Below are positions 34,052 through 47,400 of a stretch of 64,000 bases of DNA, piece after piece. The notes below the pieces were generated by a model. It did no database searches. It saw only the letters and a list, made by a program, of their open reading frames with translations, and had not been told where the DNA came from. Position 1 is the stretch's first letter. Every line of letters starts with the position of its first letter. Source of the DNA: Taxillus chinensis (lineage: Eukaryota > Streptophyta > Magnoliopsida > Santalales > Loranthaceae); the NCBI GenBank assembly GCA_023512835.1, contig CM042092.1, positions 2,133,293 to 2,197,292 on the forward strand, in the 5' to 3' direction. The position numbers and the translations under genes were made by a program.

Positions 34052-37000
34052 TTCCCCCTCCCTTCAAGATTACCCTTGTCCTCAAGGGAGAACTCCAGAA
34101 AGTGTCTCGCCATGGTCTCACACTCTTCCCATGTAGCCTCTTCTTTAGACATCCCTCGCCAATGGACTAAAACTTGCCATACCTGCTTCCAACCCCGCTG
34201 TTGCTGCCGGTATTGTAATGCCGCCATTGGTTGAAGATCTGCCTTACCATCAGTATCAAATTCAGGCAAGTCTTATGACAAAAATGGTGGATCACCCACT
34301 CGCAACTTCAAGACAGAAATATGGAAAATCGGATGTAGCCTGGAAGATGATGGTAACTCCAACTTATATGCTACCTCACCAATTTGCTCCAACACCTTAA
34401 AAGGACCATAGAACCGTTGTGATAGCTTCACATTGAACTTGGCCTTTAGAGACTTTTGTCGGTATGGTTGAAGTTTGAGATACACCATATCGCCAGGCTC
34501 AAATGTTACATCACGCCTACCACAGTCATAGTACTTTTTCATTCGCTCTTGAGCCTTCTTTAGATCTTTCTTCATCGTGGCTAACACTTCATCTCTTGCA
34601 ATCAACTCTCTGTCAACTTCGTCATTCCGAGCCATCCCCTTTGTATAAGAGTTCAACAATGGTGGTAGCCTCCCATATATTACTTCAAATGGACTCTAGT
34701 TGATAAAAGCCTGATGAGTGGTATTATACCAGTATTTTGCCCATGAGATGAACTCCTTCCATCTCTTTTGTTCGTCATGACAGTAGCATCGAGGATATTG
34801 CTCTAATGTTCGATTTACCACCTCAGTTTGGCCGTCAGTTTGAGGGTGATAAGAGGAACTTGCCTTAAGCTTGCTTCCCTGTAATGAGAATAACTGCTGC
34901 CAAAAGGAACTCATAAACAGCTGGCCTCGATCAGTCACGATGCTCTTCGGAATACCATGAAGTTTCACCACATTGTCCACAAATGCCTTAGCCACACTAA
35001 TAGCAGTGAACGGATGCTTAAGAGGGATAAAGTGTGCACCCTTACTCAGTCGGTCTACTACCACCAATATAGACTCGAAGCCTCCACTACTGGGCAATCC
35101 TTCAACGAAATCCATAGTTAGCTCTTCCCATATGTTCTCTGGAATCGGAAGTGGCTGAAGTAAACCCATAGGCCGCCTCTGATCATATTTCACCTTTTAG
35201 CAGATATCACATTCGGCCACCATCTTTTTGACTTCACTTTTGAGGCCTTCCCAATAGAAAAAGTGTTTGATTCTGATATAAGTGCGCAACCACCCTGAAT
35301 GTCCTCCTTCTTTGCTGTTGTGAAAGTGAGCTAGAGTCTCCTCTCGCAATCCTGGAACATTAGGCACATAAACCATGTTTTTATAATATAATAGTGCATC
35401 TTTGAGTCGAAAATGTTCAACCCCAACTTCATGATTTTCTAATTTCTTCATAATCTCCATAGACTTAGCATCAAGCTGTAGAGCATCTCTAATACGATCC
35501 CAGATCCTCCATTCAGCTCCATTGAGGGCTAGACATCCAGCTTCCTCTTCTGAATAGATGGTCCATAGCATAGGGCTGCTCTCACGTCGGGATAATGCAT
35601 CAGCAACTTTGTTCTCCTTGCCAGGTTGGTATATGATATCATATTCGAATCCAAGAAGCTTCACAAGAAACTTCTGCTGTTCCGGAGTAACAATCTTCTG
35701 TTCCAACAAGTGTCTCAAGGCTTGCTGATCAGTGACAATCGTGAATTTTCTTCCCAAGAGGTAAGGGCGCGATATCTTGACCGCATGCACGATCGCCAAG
35801 AACTCTCTAGCATAAGCACTCCACGATTTCTTCATAGGACCTAGGGCTTTGGAGATATAAGACAATGGTCTCCTCTCCTGCACTAAGACAGCACCAACAC
35901 CATCACCACTAGCATCAGTATAAACTTCAAAAGGCTTCTCGAAATTAGGCAAGGCTAGGACAGGTGTCTGAGTCATAGCCCTCTTCAAGTCATCAAATGC
36001 CTCCTTGGACTCGTCAGTCCACTCGAACTTGTCTTTCTTCAGCATCTCTGTCAAGTGCTTTGCAATCAGCCCATAATGCTTGACGAACCTTCAGTAATAG
36101 CCGGTTAGACCCAGAAATCCCCTTAGGGTAGAGACATCCTTCGGTAAAGGCCAATCCACCATGGCCTCTATCTTCTTTGGATCAACCTTCACTCCAGCTC
36201 CTGAGATAAGATGGCCTAGGTATTGGAGCTCCTCCTGCACAAAATCACATTTAGACATTTTAATATAAAAATTATGTTGCTCCAATGTCTCCAATGCAGT
36301 CTCCAAGTGTGCCAAATGCTCCTCCATTGATTTTGAATAAATCAGGATGTCGTCGAAAAACACCAACACGAACGTTTGCAAGAAGGGCTTGAAAGTCGCA
36401 TTCATGGCAGCTTGGAAAGTGGAAGGGGCATTGCATAAACCAAACGGTATCACCAAATATTCATAAAGCCCTGAATGCGTCCGGAATGCAGTCTTGTGAA
36501 CGTCTTCTTCCTTCATGCGGATTTGGTGGAATCCAGCTCGTAGATCTAGCTTGGTGAAAATACATGCACCATGCAACTCATCCAACATCTCATCGACTGT
36601 AGGGATAGGAAATCGAGCCTTCACTGTCGCTTCGTTCAAAGCTCGATAATCGGTGCAGAACTTCCATGTTCCCTCTTTCTTCTTTACCAACAAGACCGGA
36701 GATGAGAAAGGACTTTGGCTAGGTCGTATCAACCCATTCTTCAATATCTCCTCAACCTGCCTTTCAATTTCATCCTTCTAAAAGTGTGCATACCTGTAAG
36801 GTGGAACATTCACAGGCTTTGTCTCATCCTTCAAGATAATGCGATGGTCACATAATCACGAAGGCGGCAAACTATTTGACATCTCCATAACCTGCTGATG
36901 CCGTGCTAGGACCTCCCGTACTTTCTCAGGCAACTTCTGTAAGTTCCCCTGAAGCTCAGAAAAACATTTGTCTTCCTCAATTCACTCCCCACTGGTCATC

Positions 37001-38821
37001 ACTGCATAACACTGGGCACCACCCTTGCATAACTTCTCAATCATCGAGGCCTCACATTGCTTGATCTCCTTAGATGGTAGGGCTGTCCACTTCCTCTTAC
37101 GGCCTCCCAACTTGAACTCCATGGTCATAGCTTCAAAGTCAGTGACTACCTTTCCAATGCTCTTGAGCCAAGCATTACCCAGGACCACATCAACACCTAC
37201 TAGTGTGAGCACATGTAGGTCAGCAGCAATTCTGACTCCTTGAACATTCATCTTCACATTAGGAACAACCTCTGTACTCTGAAGCTTATTCCCATTGGCC
37301 ACCTTAACCTCCAGTACTTTAGTGGTGGCACCACAGAGCCCAATCTTCCTCACAATTTCAGCATTAATAAAATTATGAGTAGAGCCAGAATCAACCAACA
37401 TAGCAACCTCGTATTTGCCTATCCACGCCATAAGCCTCATTGTTGAAGGCTTGGAAACTCCAGTTACATCATTGAGTGACACCTCAGCCTCACTCATCGG
37501 TTCCTCCACTTCGGTCACGCTTAGCTCTCCTTCTTCGGATGTGTTTTCTGCTTCTTCTCCGCTGTCACTTGAGTCTTCTATTATGAACAACTTTCCAGTT
37601 CGACATCGATGCTCCTTGCTCCACTTCTCTCCACACTTGAAGCAGAGTCCTTTCTTTATCCTCTCTTGGACCTCTTCTTTTGAAAGCTTTTTAACCTCTT
37701 TGCCTTCCTTCTTGGGTCCTTCATCCATGACTCCCTTCCCTTTGGTATAGTAATCTGGTTTTGAAGTTTTTCTGTCGTTGGAAAGTCGCCTCTCACCATA
37801 AGAACTCTCCTCCAAGATCTCAGCCATCCTCATAGCCTCAGATAACTTTTGGGGTTGCTTAAGTTTTAGCTCTCTGGCTAACCATGGCTTCAGCCCTTCA
37901 ATGAACGTCCCTAGTAGTGATTCTTCATATCAACCCCGAACAAGGATTTGGAGTCGACGAAATTCCTCCACATAGCCAGCTACCTTCCCATCCTGCTTCA
38001 CCTTAGCCAGTTGTCCATGGTGGTTGACAACCGGAGAGGGTCCCCACTGAATTAGGAACTCTCACTTGAATGCCGTCCACCCCATTCGTCGCCCATCTTG
38101 TTCATACTGGCCCTTGATCCAACGCCACCAGCTGTTGGCCCTTGTATCCAAATACATGCAGGCCATTGCAACTCGGTCGTCTCTGGATATCTCAAAAACT
38201 CGAAAGTAGTGAGCTGCTTTGTCTAGCCACTCATATGGATCTCCTCCCTTAAAGTGCGGAAACTCGATCTTTGGCTTCCTCGGCCCCCAGTCACGATGTC
38301 TATCGCCATCAGAATCATCAATGTCGTGCCTCTGTCCCCTTCAATGTTCGAAGTTTGGTCGCCGTCCATGGTCTATCCTATTGGACATTCCGTCAGATTC
38401 ATAGCCATCGATGTTTTCTCCGCTGATTGGATCATCATGCACCCACCGCTCAACGACCATTGGTCCTCGCTCCACACGCCCACCACGCCTAAACCGGCCA
38501 TGGTAAGGTATGTCTGCAGCATCTGATGAATCATCAGCCTCCTTTGCAGATCGTCGTGATCAACGATCGTCTCCATGAGTTCGCCTTCCTCCGACTGGTT
38601 CCTTGCCCTTGCTGGCAGTGAGAAAACGGTTAATATTCTGGTTGGTTATATCTTGAGAACGAGCCATCTCCGCCATTGCCGTCGAAAGTTCTGTAACAGA
38701 ATGCTCCAGGGCTTCGAACCGTTGTTTGTTCGTCTTTATCGCCTCCTCCGTCATTGCTGATGAAGAACGCGAGATAAAATCGAGAAATCTTAATTAGGAT
38801 CTCTCAATGAAAGCACCAAAT

Positions 38822-39272
38822 TGTTGAGGACCTTGATTAGGATCCAACAACAATCTAGAGACGGATAACAGAATTTACCCAAACCCTAGCCCAAGCGATT
38901 CAAGTATTAAACTGGAAAAACCGAAATAAGAATAAACCTCTAATATGAGAGTTTATAATTGGTAAAACACTCTTGAATGATTTATTACATCTGAATGCAA
39001 GGCCTATTTATAGGTAAGCTAGTAACTAGGAATTGAAAACCTAATACAATAAGGAAACTAAAGTAAAATACCAAAATACCCTAATTAAATAAAGGAAAGT
39101 AATAAAAAGAAAATACTAATGCAAATTAAATAAAGTAAAGTAAATAAAAAGGAAAGACTTCTACTAAAAAGGAAAGTGAATATAAGAAGAGTCCTAGTAA
39201 TAGTAGATATCTTGCGCAACACGTGCACGTAGTCGAACACTCCGTCTAGGAGTTGGTGCAACGTTCTCATCA
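38822..39272 (-). repeat. Chromovirus 5' LTR
   Basis: Partner of the LTR at 33,601-34,051. The primer-binding site starts three bases inside it on the element's coding strand. Confidence 0.9.
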
Positions 39273-39277
39273 CATAC

Positions 39278-41458
39278 ATAAAGTGAATATGCAATAACTA
39301 AATAATAAATTATCATATAGTGTGGTGTGCAACAACGTGATTTGAATTTGGCTGTCGTAGTGCGACAACGAGGTGGAGTGTGTGGTAAGAATCGAGTTTA
39401 GGCAGTGGGGTTTTGGTGTGGGTGTCAGGGTCACAATGAAGGTGGCGCACCGGTTCTTGCAGGAGCCTTAATTGGCAGTGAATGCTAGCTATCTCAACTA
39501 ATTTTATTTTTCTCCCCTCTTGCACTTATGGAACAGGTGAGTTTTGAAATTGGAAATGAATAAGCTTTATCTAGTGGCATGTGAAAGGAATTGAAATTTG
39601 TCCGCCTATTGCACCATCATCCAACATTGCTGCCAATATCTTCCTCAACGAGATCGTACTTCACATTAATATACTCCGCGATGAAACAGACGAGTGGTGC
39701 TGGACTCCACGACGGGGCAACGCTAACGTTAATAGAAGTGACAACAAAAACGGAAAGCAAAAACATCATTTTGGTGCTTTCATTTTATGGCATTGAAGCA
39801 CTAGCTATACTTGAATACCAAAATTTAAAAAAACATTCTCTCAACATTCTTATACCTATTATTTTCTGTATTTAAAATAAAAAACAACCCAAATAAGAAT
39901 GTCCTCAACAAAGTTTATGTATAATTTAGATAAATAATTAATTTTTATAAATTATAACTAGTCTAATTTTGCACTATAAAATAATAAATTTAATAAAATT
40001 TTAGCATTTTAATTAAAATACTAATCCTCCTCTTCCCACTTAGTTAAATGTTAAATTTATTATATCAATAGAATAGGTATTTTTTATATTTTAATTATTT
40101 TTTAGTTAAATTTAACTAATATCCAGCCTAAGTGACGAATGGACTTTTTTTTTTTTTTTGCTTTTCTAGTCCTTTTTATTTTTTTTCTTTTTTGCTCCTT
40201 TTTTTCATTTTTTTTTATAAGAGTTTCACTAATAAAAGTGAAAGGCCATCCATTTTTTGTTTTGTTTGGTTCATCGATTTTTAAATACCATTAACGCTTA
40301 ATGAAAAACCACCAAAGCAAAACAGCAAAATGACAAACTAATAACAACATTTACTAGGCATTATGACAATATTTACGATAGTTAATCTGTACATTATTAA
40401 CGCTCTCAATTTATTTATTAATACTATAGATGTATTAACGGTTATTTTCTGGTAAGAATAATTATATTCCATGGTTTCGGTCCATCGATTAAATAAACCG
40501 TAAACCAGTAACACCGTGCAATAGGGATTGGTCGTGGCCGGAACAGAGCGTGGCGATGGCGGGCTGGATGAACAAGGCCAGATCAGCGCGCGCTCGGATC
40601 TGGAGAGACACAGGCGCTGGTGTGTGGCTGGCCTAGACACTAGACAGAGACGACGCCGGAACACGCGGGGGCGAGCTGAGCACCTGAGCAGTTGCGCAAA
40701 CATATCCGGCGATAGCGTCAGGCGTGTGGGGCGGTGGCGCAGCTGGCGTGCGACGTAGGCGGGAGACGGCGAGGGTGCTGACGTACACTCTTTCTTTTTG
40801 TTGTGTTTAATTGGTAATCGATTGTTTCGTCGTCGCCACACTGGTTCATTGACCAACACTGTTTAATTCTGTTCACCTTGCTCGTAGATTTTAATTTTGA
40901 AGCGTGGCCCCAAGTATGAGAAATACCCAAGAATAAACTATAAAGTAAAAAATTTCGAGATTTAGGGCAGTAACATTATATCCACGCATTTTTTTACACC
41001 ACCATCAATTTTTTACATTTTTAAATTATTTACATATTTAAATTATTTTTTACTTTTTCATATAAATATACACCACCATTAATTTTTTTAATCACTATCT
41101 ATATAATAATAATAATAATTTATATTTTTTGTTTAGAGAAATTTTTTATATATAATTTAATAATTATTAGAAGTGGGTATTATTTTATAAATTTTTGGGT
41201 CGATAGAAAATAACATCTGGATGTGATATAAATGAAAGGTAACTTTTTCATAGCTTCTTCTACGAGTTCATCCCAAGAGATCGTTCTACGTGACCAGTTG
41301 AGTGCTATCTTAGAAAGTTACAAATAAAACTTTCACAAGAAAATTTTTATAACTTTTAACTTAAAAAAAAAAAAGAGTAGAAATCTGCAGGGTAGGTAAA
41401 AGCTGATCATTATTGATAACAAAGAAAACCAAAAAAAAAAAAAGGCTCCTATGATTTT
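39278..41458. other. Intergenic, with one GC-rich patch
   Basis: Mostly AT-rich. 40,520-40,790 is sharply GC-rich (runs such as ggcgatggcgggctgg) but reads as no known protein in any frame. It could be a captured exon or old CpG-rich element core. T-runs fill 40,140-40,220. Confidence 0.5.
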
Positions 41459-44400
41459 TCACTCATCCACAACCTTGGTGGTAAGATTTTTTGTACTCCA
41501 CATCCGTTTCTGATCCTCGAAGCTTCCTAATACTGCAGATTGCTGTTTATCACCAAGGCGATTCGCGAACTGTTGGTAATATGCTGCAGGGTCCAGTACT
41601 CTTTCCAATACTTTAACCAATTTCCCTTGTTTCTGATCAATACTAATCCGTCCATCCACAGACTCCGTGCCGGTTGCAATGACCTTAAGAGACTTGTTTT
41701 GAAATGTCACATTCAGTCGGGTCTGATCACCACCCAATATCATTGCACCAAGGAGTTCGCCCACAAACGTACCCTACAGCAGATGAACATTTTTGCTACC
41801 ACAAGGTAAAAAAAACAAAAAACAAAAAAAAAAAAACAAAAAAAAGGAGCGGTAACAAGTACATCTTGTAAAGTATATATTTCAAGTAAATGATGACTTT
41901 ACCACGTGATGATATCTATGATGTTTTTGCTGCAAGTGATGCAACATGGAGAGCAACCGCCGCGCGAAGACAGCTTCTGGTGTTTTGTTTGTTCGGTGAA
42001 GCCTCTCTATCATCAACGGGAATGAACTTACCGTTTGCTGAACGCCAAGTGGAATGAGCGTGATGTTGAGCCCTGACTCAAACACTGTCCTTGCAGCCAA
42101 AGGGTCCAGAAACATGTTCAATTCTGCGTGTTTGTTTGAAGGAATGGTGAAAACATTCCCTCTTTCAGTAGTGTCACGGTTCAACTGTCCCCCTACTACG
42201 TATGCTTCCTGTGAGAAGACATAAACCCAGTCAGCTACATTTTCATGGAAGATAAAGCTCGCTTGAAGTTCTTTGATGTCCAACTTTTTCTTGTTGCTGT
42301 ACATTGATTGATTGCATTTGGTTCAAAATGTAGTACGTGTTACTTGGATTTTATTTCATCTACTTTTCCTTCCTATTGACCGCCACAGGCCCACAACTTA
42401 ACTTAGGATCAGATATGAAAAGATAATGCTAATCAAGAGCCTCAAACCACGGACCTCAACTAGAGAACTTCCTGAAAGGCAAATCTTTGCTAAATTTGTC
42501 AATGGCCCATTGGTCAACACTGTAATCTTAGATCCTGGGTGAAGTGTTTTCACCACATGATCCCAAACTTCCATTGCTAGTGGTTGTCTCAGTTCAGGAT
42601 TACCGGTATTCCGTGGTGCTCCATATTTTACAGAATTTTCTGCTGTATACCTGAAACAGAAAAAACAAAGCAAGAGCAGCTAAAGATCAAAGCAACCCAT
42701 GCAAGAATAATATGTAAATGCATTAGAGATTTGACCATGTAGGATAAATGAACAAGGACCTTCGAGGGCTTCGGGGCAGACTACGAGCAAACCCATAGAG
42801 CGTATCAGAGTCCACTAACCCACCAGCACCATGTGGAATGGCTTTGACATATGTGCAGTCTCCAACACCAGAGGTAGTTGGATCAGATTGATTCATAGGA
42901 AACATGTCTCCTAGACCTACAGCAATATCGTCACGGCCCATCATATGTAGTACATCATAGATCACATCTAATGTTGCAGCATTCGCCCACCCAGTTGGAC
43001 TCACTAATATTGCCTGCATGGAAAGTGTTAGTTAATTGCTTTTAGAACTGAAAATTATGTGCATGTTAATTGTCTTAAGTTTCATTGATGTCCGCGTGCG
43101 ATGTATGCTTTAAATTTATTTGTTTTTGAGTTGGTCCTAGTCTTCAAGAAGTGGTTGGTTTTGTTGAAGACGTGTTACCGTTTGTGGCTGAATTTTCGGC
43201 CACTACGTTAGCGGTTCAGTTTTTTTTTCCTTTAAAATATTGTAAGCTTGATGTGTTATGGTGTGTAAAAAGAATTTCCGGTTTGCATTCCTGTATAGCT
43301 GTCTATAGATGAAAGAATCTGCAACAATTAAAGAATATTCAAATAGATTTCTCGACATTGCAAATAAAGTGAGGTTACTCGGGTCTAAATTGAGTGATTC
43401 AAGGAGAGAAGATCATTGTCACGGTGTCTGATAGGTATGAAATGACAATCACAACCTTGGAAAATACCAAGGATCTGTCAAAGATTCCCTTAGCGGAATT
43501 ACTTAATTCCTTGCGGGCACAAGAACAAAGGAGGCTTATGGGACAAGATTTCAACACTGAAGGAGCCTTACCTGCAACTTTTCAGAGATTTGAAGCCAAC
43601 TAACATTACTAAATTCAAATTTGTCAGTGGTAATTACATCTTTGTCGAAGGAAAAGGAACAATTGCCATAACCAGTAGTGCAGGCACAAAATTTGTTGAG
43701 TGCTCTCTACGTGCCAGAAATAGACCAAAATTTGTTGAGTGCTGGTAAATTAATTGAAAAAGGTTTTAAAGTAAGTCTCTATCACATTCTTGTTGTTATG
43801 GGTCAGGAAATTCTCAGCGAGAATTAAGGACAAACGTTTCTCTTTTGATCCCATCAAAGAAGAACCTGCACTTTCCGCCTAAGCCAGTAGCATTGTGATA
43901 TAGCACAAGAGACTTGGTCACTGTCACTTCCAAAGGATGCAGCTCATGAAGAAAATGAGCTCAGAGTTGGATTACCAACCTTTGGAGATAACTTAACAAA
44001 TTGTCATGCTTGTCAATACCTTAAACAAAAACGAAGAGCATTCCTAAAATCAACTTGGAGAGCCATTCATAAGTTGCAACTTGTCCACACAGATGTACGT
44101 AATTCTCAAAGAACCAAATCATTAGCACTTAGTTCATATTACATTGTTTTCATTGAAGATTTTACAACATTTAGTTGGATTTTGTTTTTAAAATTCAAGT
44201 CATAAGTGGCTGGAGTGTTTCCAAAGTTCAAGAAAATGGTGGAAAATCAAAGTTACTGCAAAATTCAAGCTCTAAGGGTAGATAATGGAAAAGAATACAC
44301 TCAAACAAATTTAATTTGTTTTCCGAAGAAGCTAACATAGAACATTCCTTATATGCCATAACAAAATGGAATTAGTGAAAAGAGAAACATATCCATAATG

Positions 44401-47400
44401 GAGATGACTAGATGTATGCTTCATGACAAGGTGGTTCTAAAAACGTTTTGGGCTGAGGCAGCTAGTATCACACTTTTTTTACTTTCTTACAAAACAGATT
44501 GCCTACCAAGATATTGAAGGATAAAACTCCATTCTGGTATGATATGGCTATAAACCTTCACTCAATTTCCTTAATGTTTACTTGTTTGTGTTTCTCTCAT
44601 ATTCCATAGATCAAGCGTGATAAACTTGACATGAAATCAGAATCAGTTATGTTCATTGGTTACAGTTCTTCCTCTAAAGCCTACCAAGTTTATCGACGTC
44701 AAACAGGAAAGATAATTGTTAGTAGAGACGTGTTTTTCAATGAAGATGAAAAATAGAATTGGGAACAGGCAAAAGATATATCCACGAGTAAGGAGAAATC
44801 AAATCTTTATTTTTCTCAAAATAACAAAAAAGCAAGCAATGGAGTGGCAAGAAGAATTGGAAGACGATCCACCAATTTTTAGAAAAAAAAAATTAGGATA
44901 TCTATCAAAGATACAGTATGGCCATTTGTCAACTAGTGGGTTATGAAGAAGCCATTCAAGATCAGAAATGGAATAACGCAATGGAGAAAGAGTTGTCTAT
45001 GATTAAAAAAACAAGACTTGGTAGCTAGTTGATGGACCGAAGGAGAGAAGAGTTATTAGAATGAAATGAGTGTTTACAACCAAGTTCAATGCAGATGGAT
45101 CCATCAACAAACAGAAAGCCAGACATGTTGTTAAAGTCTATGCTCTAGTTTTTGGAGTTGATTACTCGAATGCATTTGTCCTCATTGCTAGATTAGACAC
45201 TATTCAGGTGGAGCTAGATATAGTAGCTCAAAATAGGAGGAAAGTGTTCCAACTAGATGTAAAATGTGTATTCTTAAATGTTATTCTGCAGAAAGTGATG
45301 TATGCTGAACAAATTGGCGGAAAAAGTCTACTTGATTAAGAAGACTCTATATGGCTTGAAGTAAACACCTAAGATAGATGAGCATATATCAAGCCTAGGT
45401 TTCAAAAAATGCACATCAGAAGCTACTCTTTATGTGAAACATAAAAGAGATGATTTGCTTAGTCTCTCTTTATGTTGATTATCTCTTAATCACATGAGGA
45501 AATGGCAAGCTTGTTGAAGAATTCAAAGGGGAAATGATGTAGATTTATGAAATGACAGATCTTGAACTGATGACATACTTTCTGGGAATGCAAATTAAGC
45601 CGTTGGAAGATGAAGTTTTTAACTGTCAGAAACGGTATGTGGAGGAAATTCTCAAGAAGTTTCATATGGAGGATTTCAAGATAATGGCTACTTTAATGAA
45701 TCAAAAGGAGAGTTTGCGCAAATAGGATGGGATTGACAAAGGTGAAGAAGGCTATTTCAGAAGCATGGTTGGATGTTTAATGTATCTGACTGCAACCAAG
45801 CTTGATATCCTTTTTGTTGTAAGCATTCTCTCTCGTTTCACACATTGTTCCAGTGAAATGCATATTCAAGCAGCAGAAAGAGTTATTAGGTATATCAAAG
45901 GAACTATTAACTTTGGTGTAAAGTTTAAGAAGTGTCACATCCTTAAGTTTTTGGGATTCTCTGACAGTGATAGGGGTTGATCCGTGGATGACATTAAGAG
46001 TATATCTGGGTAATGCTTCAGTCTAGAATGAAGAATTTTTTTTATGGTGTTTTAAGAAACAAGAAATTGTAACAGTATAGAAACGGTGAAGCGAGCTTTG
46101 TGGCTGAGCAAGTTGTTATGTGATTTAAACTTGAAACAACTGAATAAGACTGAGGCATTTGTGGACAATCAGGCAACAATTGCAATTTCCCACAATCCAC
46201 GTTTTCATGGAAAAAACTAAGCATTTCAGGACCAAAAAAATTTCTTTAAAGAGAAGTGCAAGGAAGGTGAAGTGTGCCTTATTTATTGAAGATCTGATAG
46301 CTCGCAGACTTTTTTACAAAACCAGTGCCAGCAAACGAGTTCATCAATGGAAAACAGGTGTTCCGGAAGCAGGAGATACCTTCAGATTGATCACTTCAAC
46401 AGGTACTTTGAGGAGATAAAACAAAGCTAGAAAATCTCCTGCACTCATATCCATGTCGAAAACTACAGTTCTCCCCAACTTCTTCATTCTGAAGTCTGGT
46501 TTATATTGAACTTCTTTGTAATAAGGAAATTGCTTCTTAAAATTAAACCTCCCAGTTTGTGATGGGGTCGTTAGTACCTGCATCCCACAAATACAAAGTA
46601 AAGCGTTGTCATACAGTTGATAGATCACATGATGATGTGGAAAATCAAACTTTTTATAAGGTGCTTATTAGTGGTAATTCCAGACAATGGTGGAGAATAA
46701 CTTACATCCAGGAAGCTTCTAAAAAATTCTCTGTCAAGTGGGCTGCTACGTTCTCGGCTAGGCTTTGCTCTTGTCGCAACCAGAACACGGATCGATCTCG
46801 AGCCAGTTACCTCTTGGGTATAGCCATCCTGAATTAAGCACGCTTGATTAGATAACAAATCAATTATGCAGGCCAACATGCTTAACAGGGCAGTTCTAAG
46901 ATACTTGACGCTGAAAACAGAAAATATGATGACTGAAACTGTGGAAGAAGCAAGTACCTTACATTTCCCTTTCCCGTTCTTTGAAAGGCAAAATGGATCT
47001 CTAAGCCCTGTTTGGACATGGCCACTATGCACCCCATCCTTTTCTAGTCCAAACTTTGGGATGTCAAGGCCATTGAAGAAAGGATTTGATCCGTCAGACA
47101 CTCCATAAGGTTTATTTGAGGTAACTACAGTTATATTCATATATTTCATTTCAGCAAATTCATTTTCCCCACCATTGTTCGGGGAATGGCGCATGATTGA
47201 TACTGCCACGCCAGACATAAATGAATCCCACATAAAATAGCTCTGCAAGGATTCAACAGTACAGTCATTATTATATCTTTTCAATTGAGAAATTTATAGT
47301 ATATGCTAACGAACCGTAGTGACCTTAAAGCATTGGCCATACCGTGTAGAATTCATTATCGAACCAAGTGTCACGAGCCATTTTCAGGGACTTGAAGCAG

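Larger units (their letters stand above)
33596..39277 (-). mobile_element. Ty3/gypsy chromovirus, full length, coding-defective
   Basis: Target duplication catac at 33,596-33,600 and 39,273-39,277. LTRs of 451 bases at 33,601-34,051 and 38,822-39,272 (TGTTGAGG to TCATCA). Primer-binding site TGGTGCTTTCATTGAGAG (complement of 38,801-38,818) and purine tract at 34,052-34,065 place transcription on the minus strand. One gag-pol frame runs from 38,754: gag; a zinc-knuckle motif CFKCGEKWSKEHRC (~37,640); protease LVDSGSTHNFI (~37,380); reverse transcriptase with FFDDIL (~36,350); RNase H FEVYTDASG; integrase HHCC, then MDF, VTDRGQ and DGQTEVVNRTLE; and a C-terminal chromodomain VLVHWRGMSKEEATWEE (~34,150). 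In-frame stops break it near 36,980, 36,857, 36,779, 36,092, 35,198, 34,697, 34,274 and in gag. The LTRs differ at about nine sites, so insertion was recent. Confidence 0.95.

Noticed and set aside
40338..40859. 173-codon frame in the GC-rich patch
   Set aside because: Arg/Ser/Pro-rich product with no known motifs; the overlapping opposite-strand frame is equally open.
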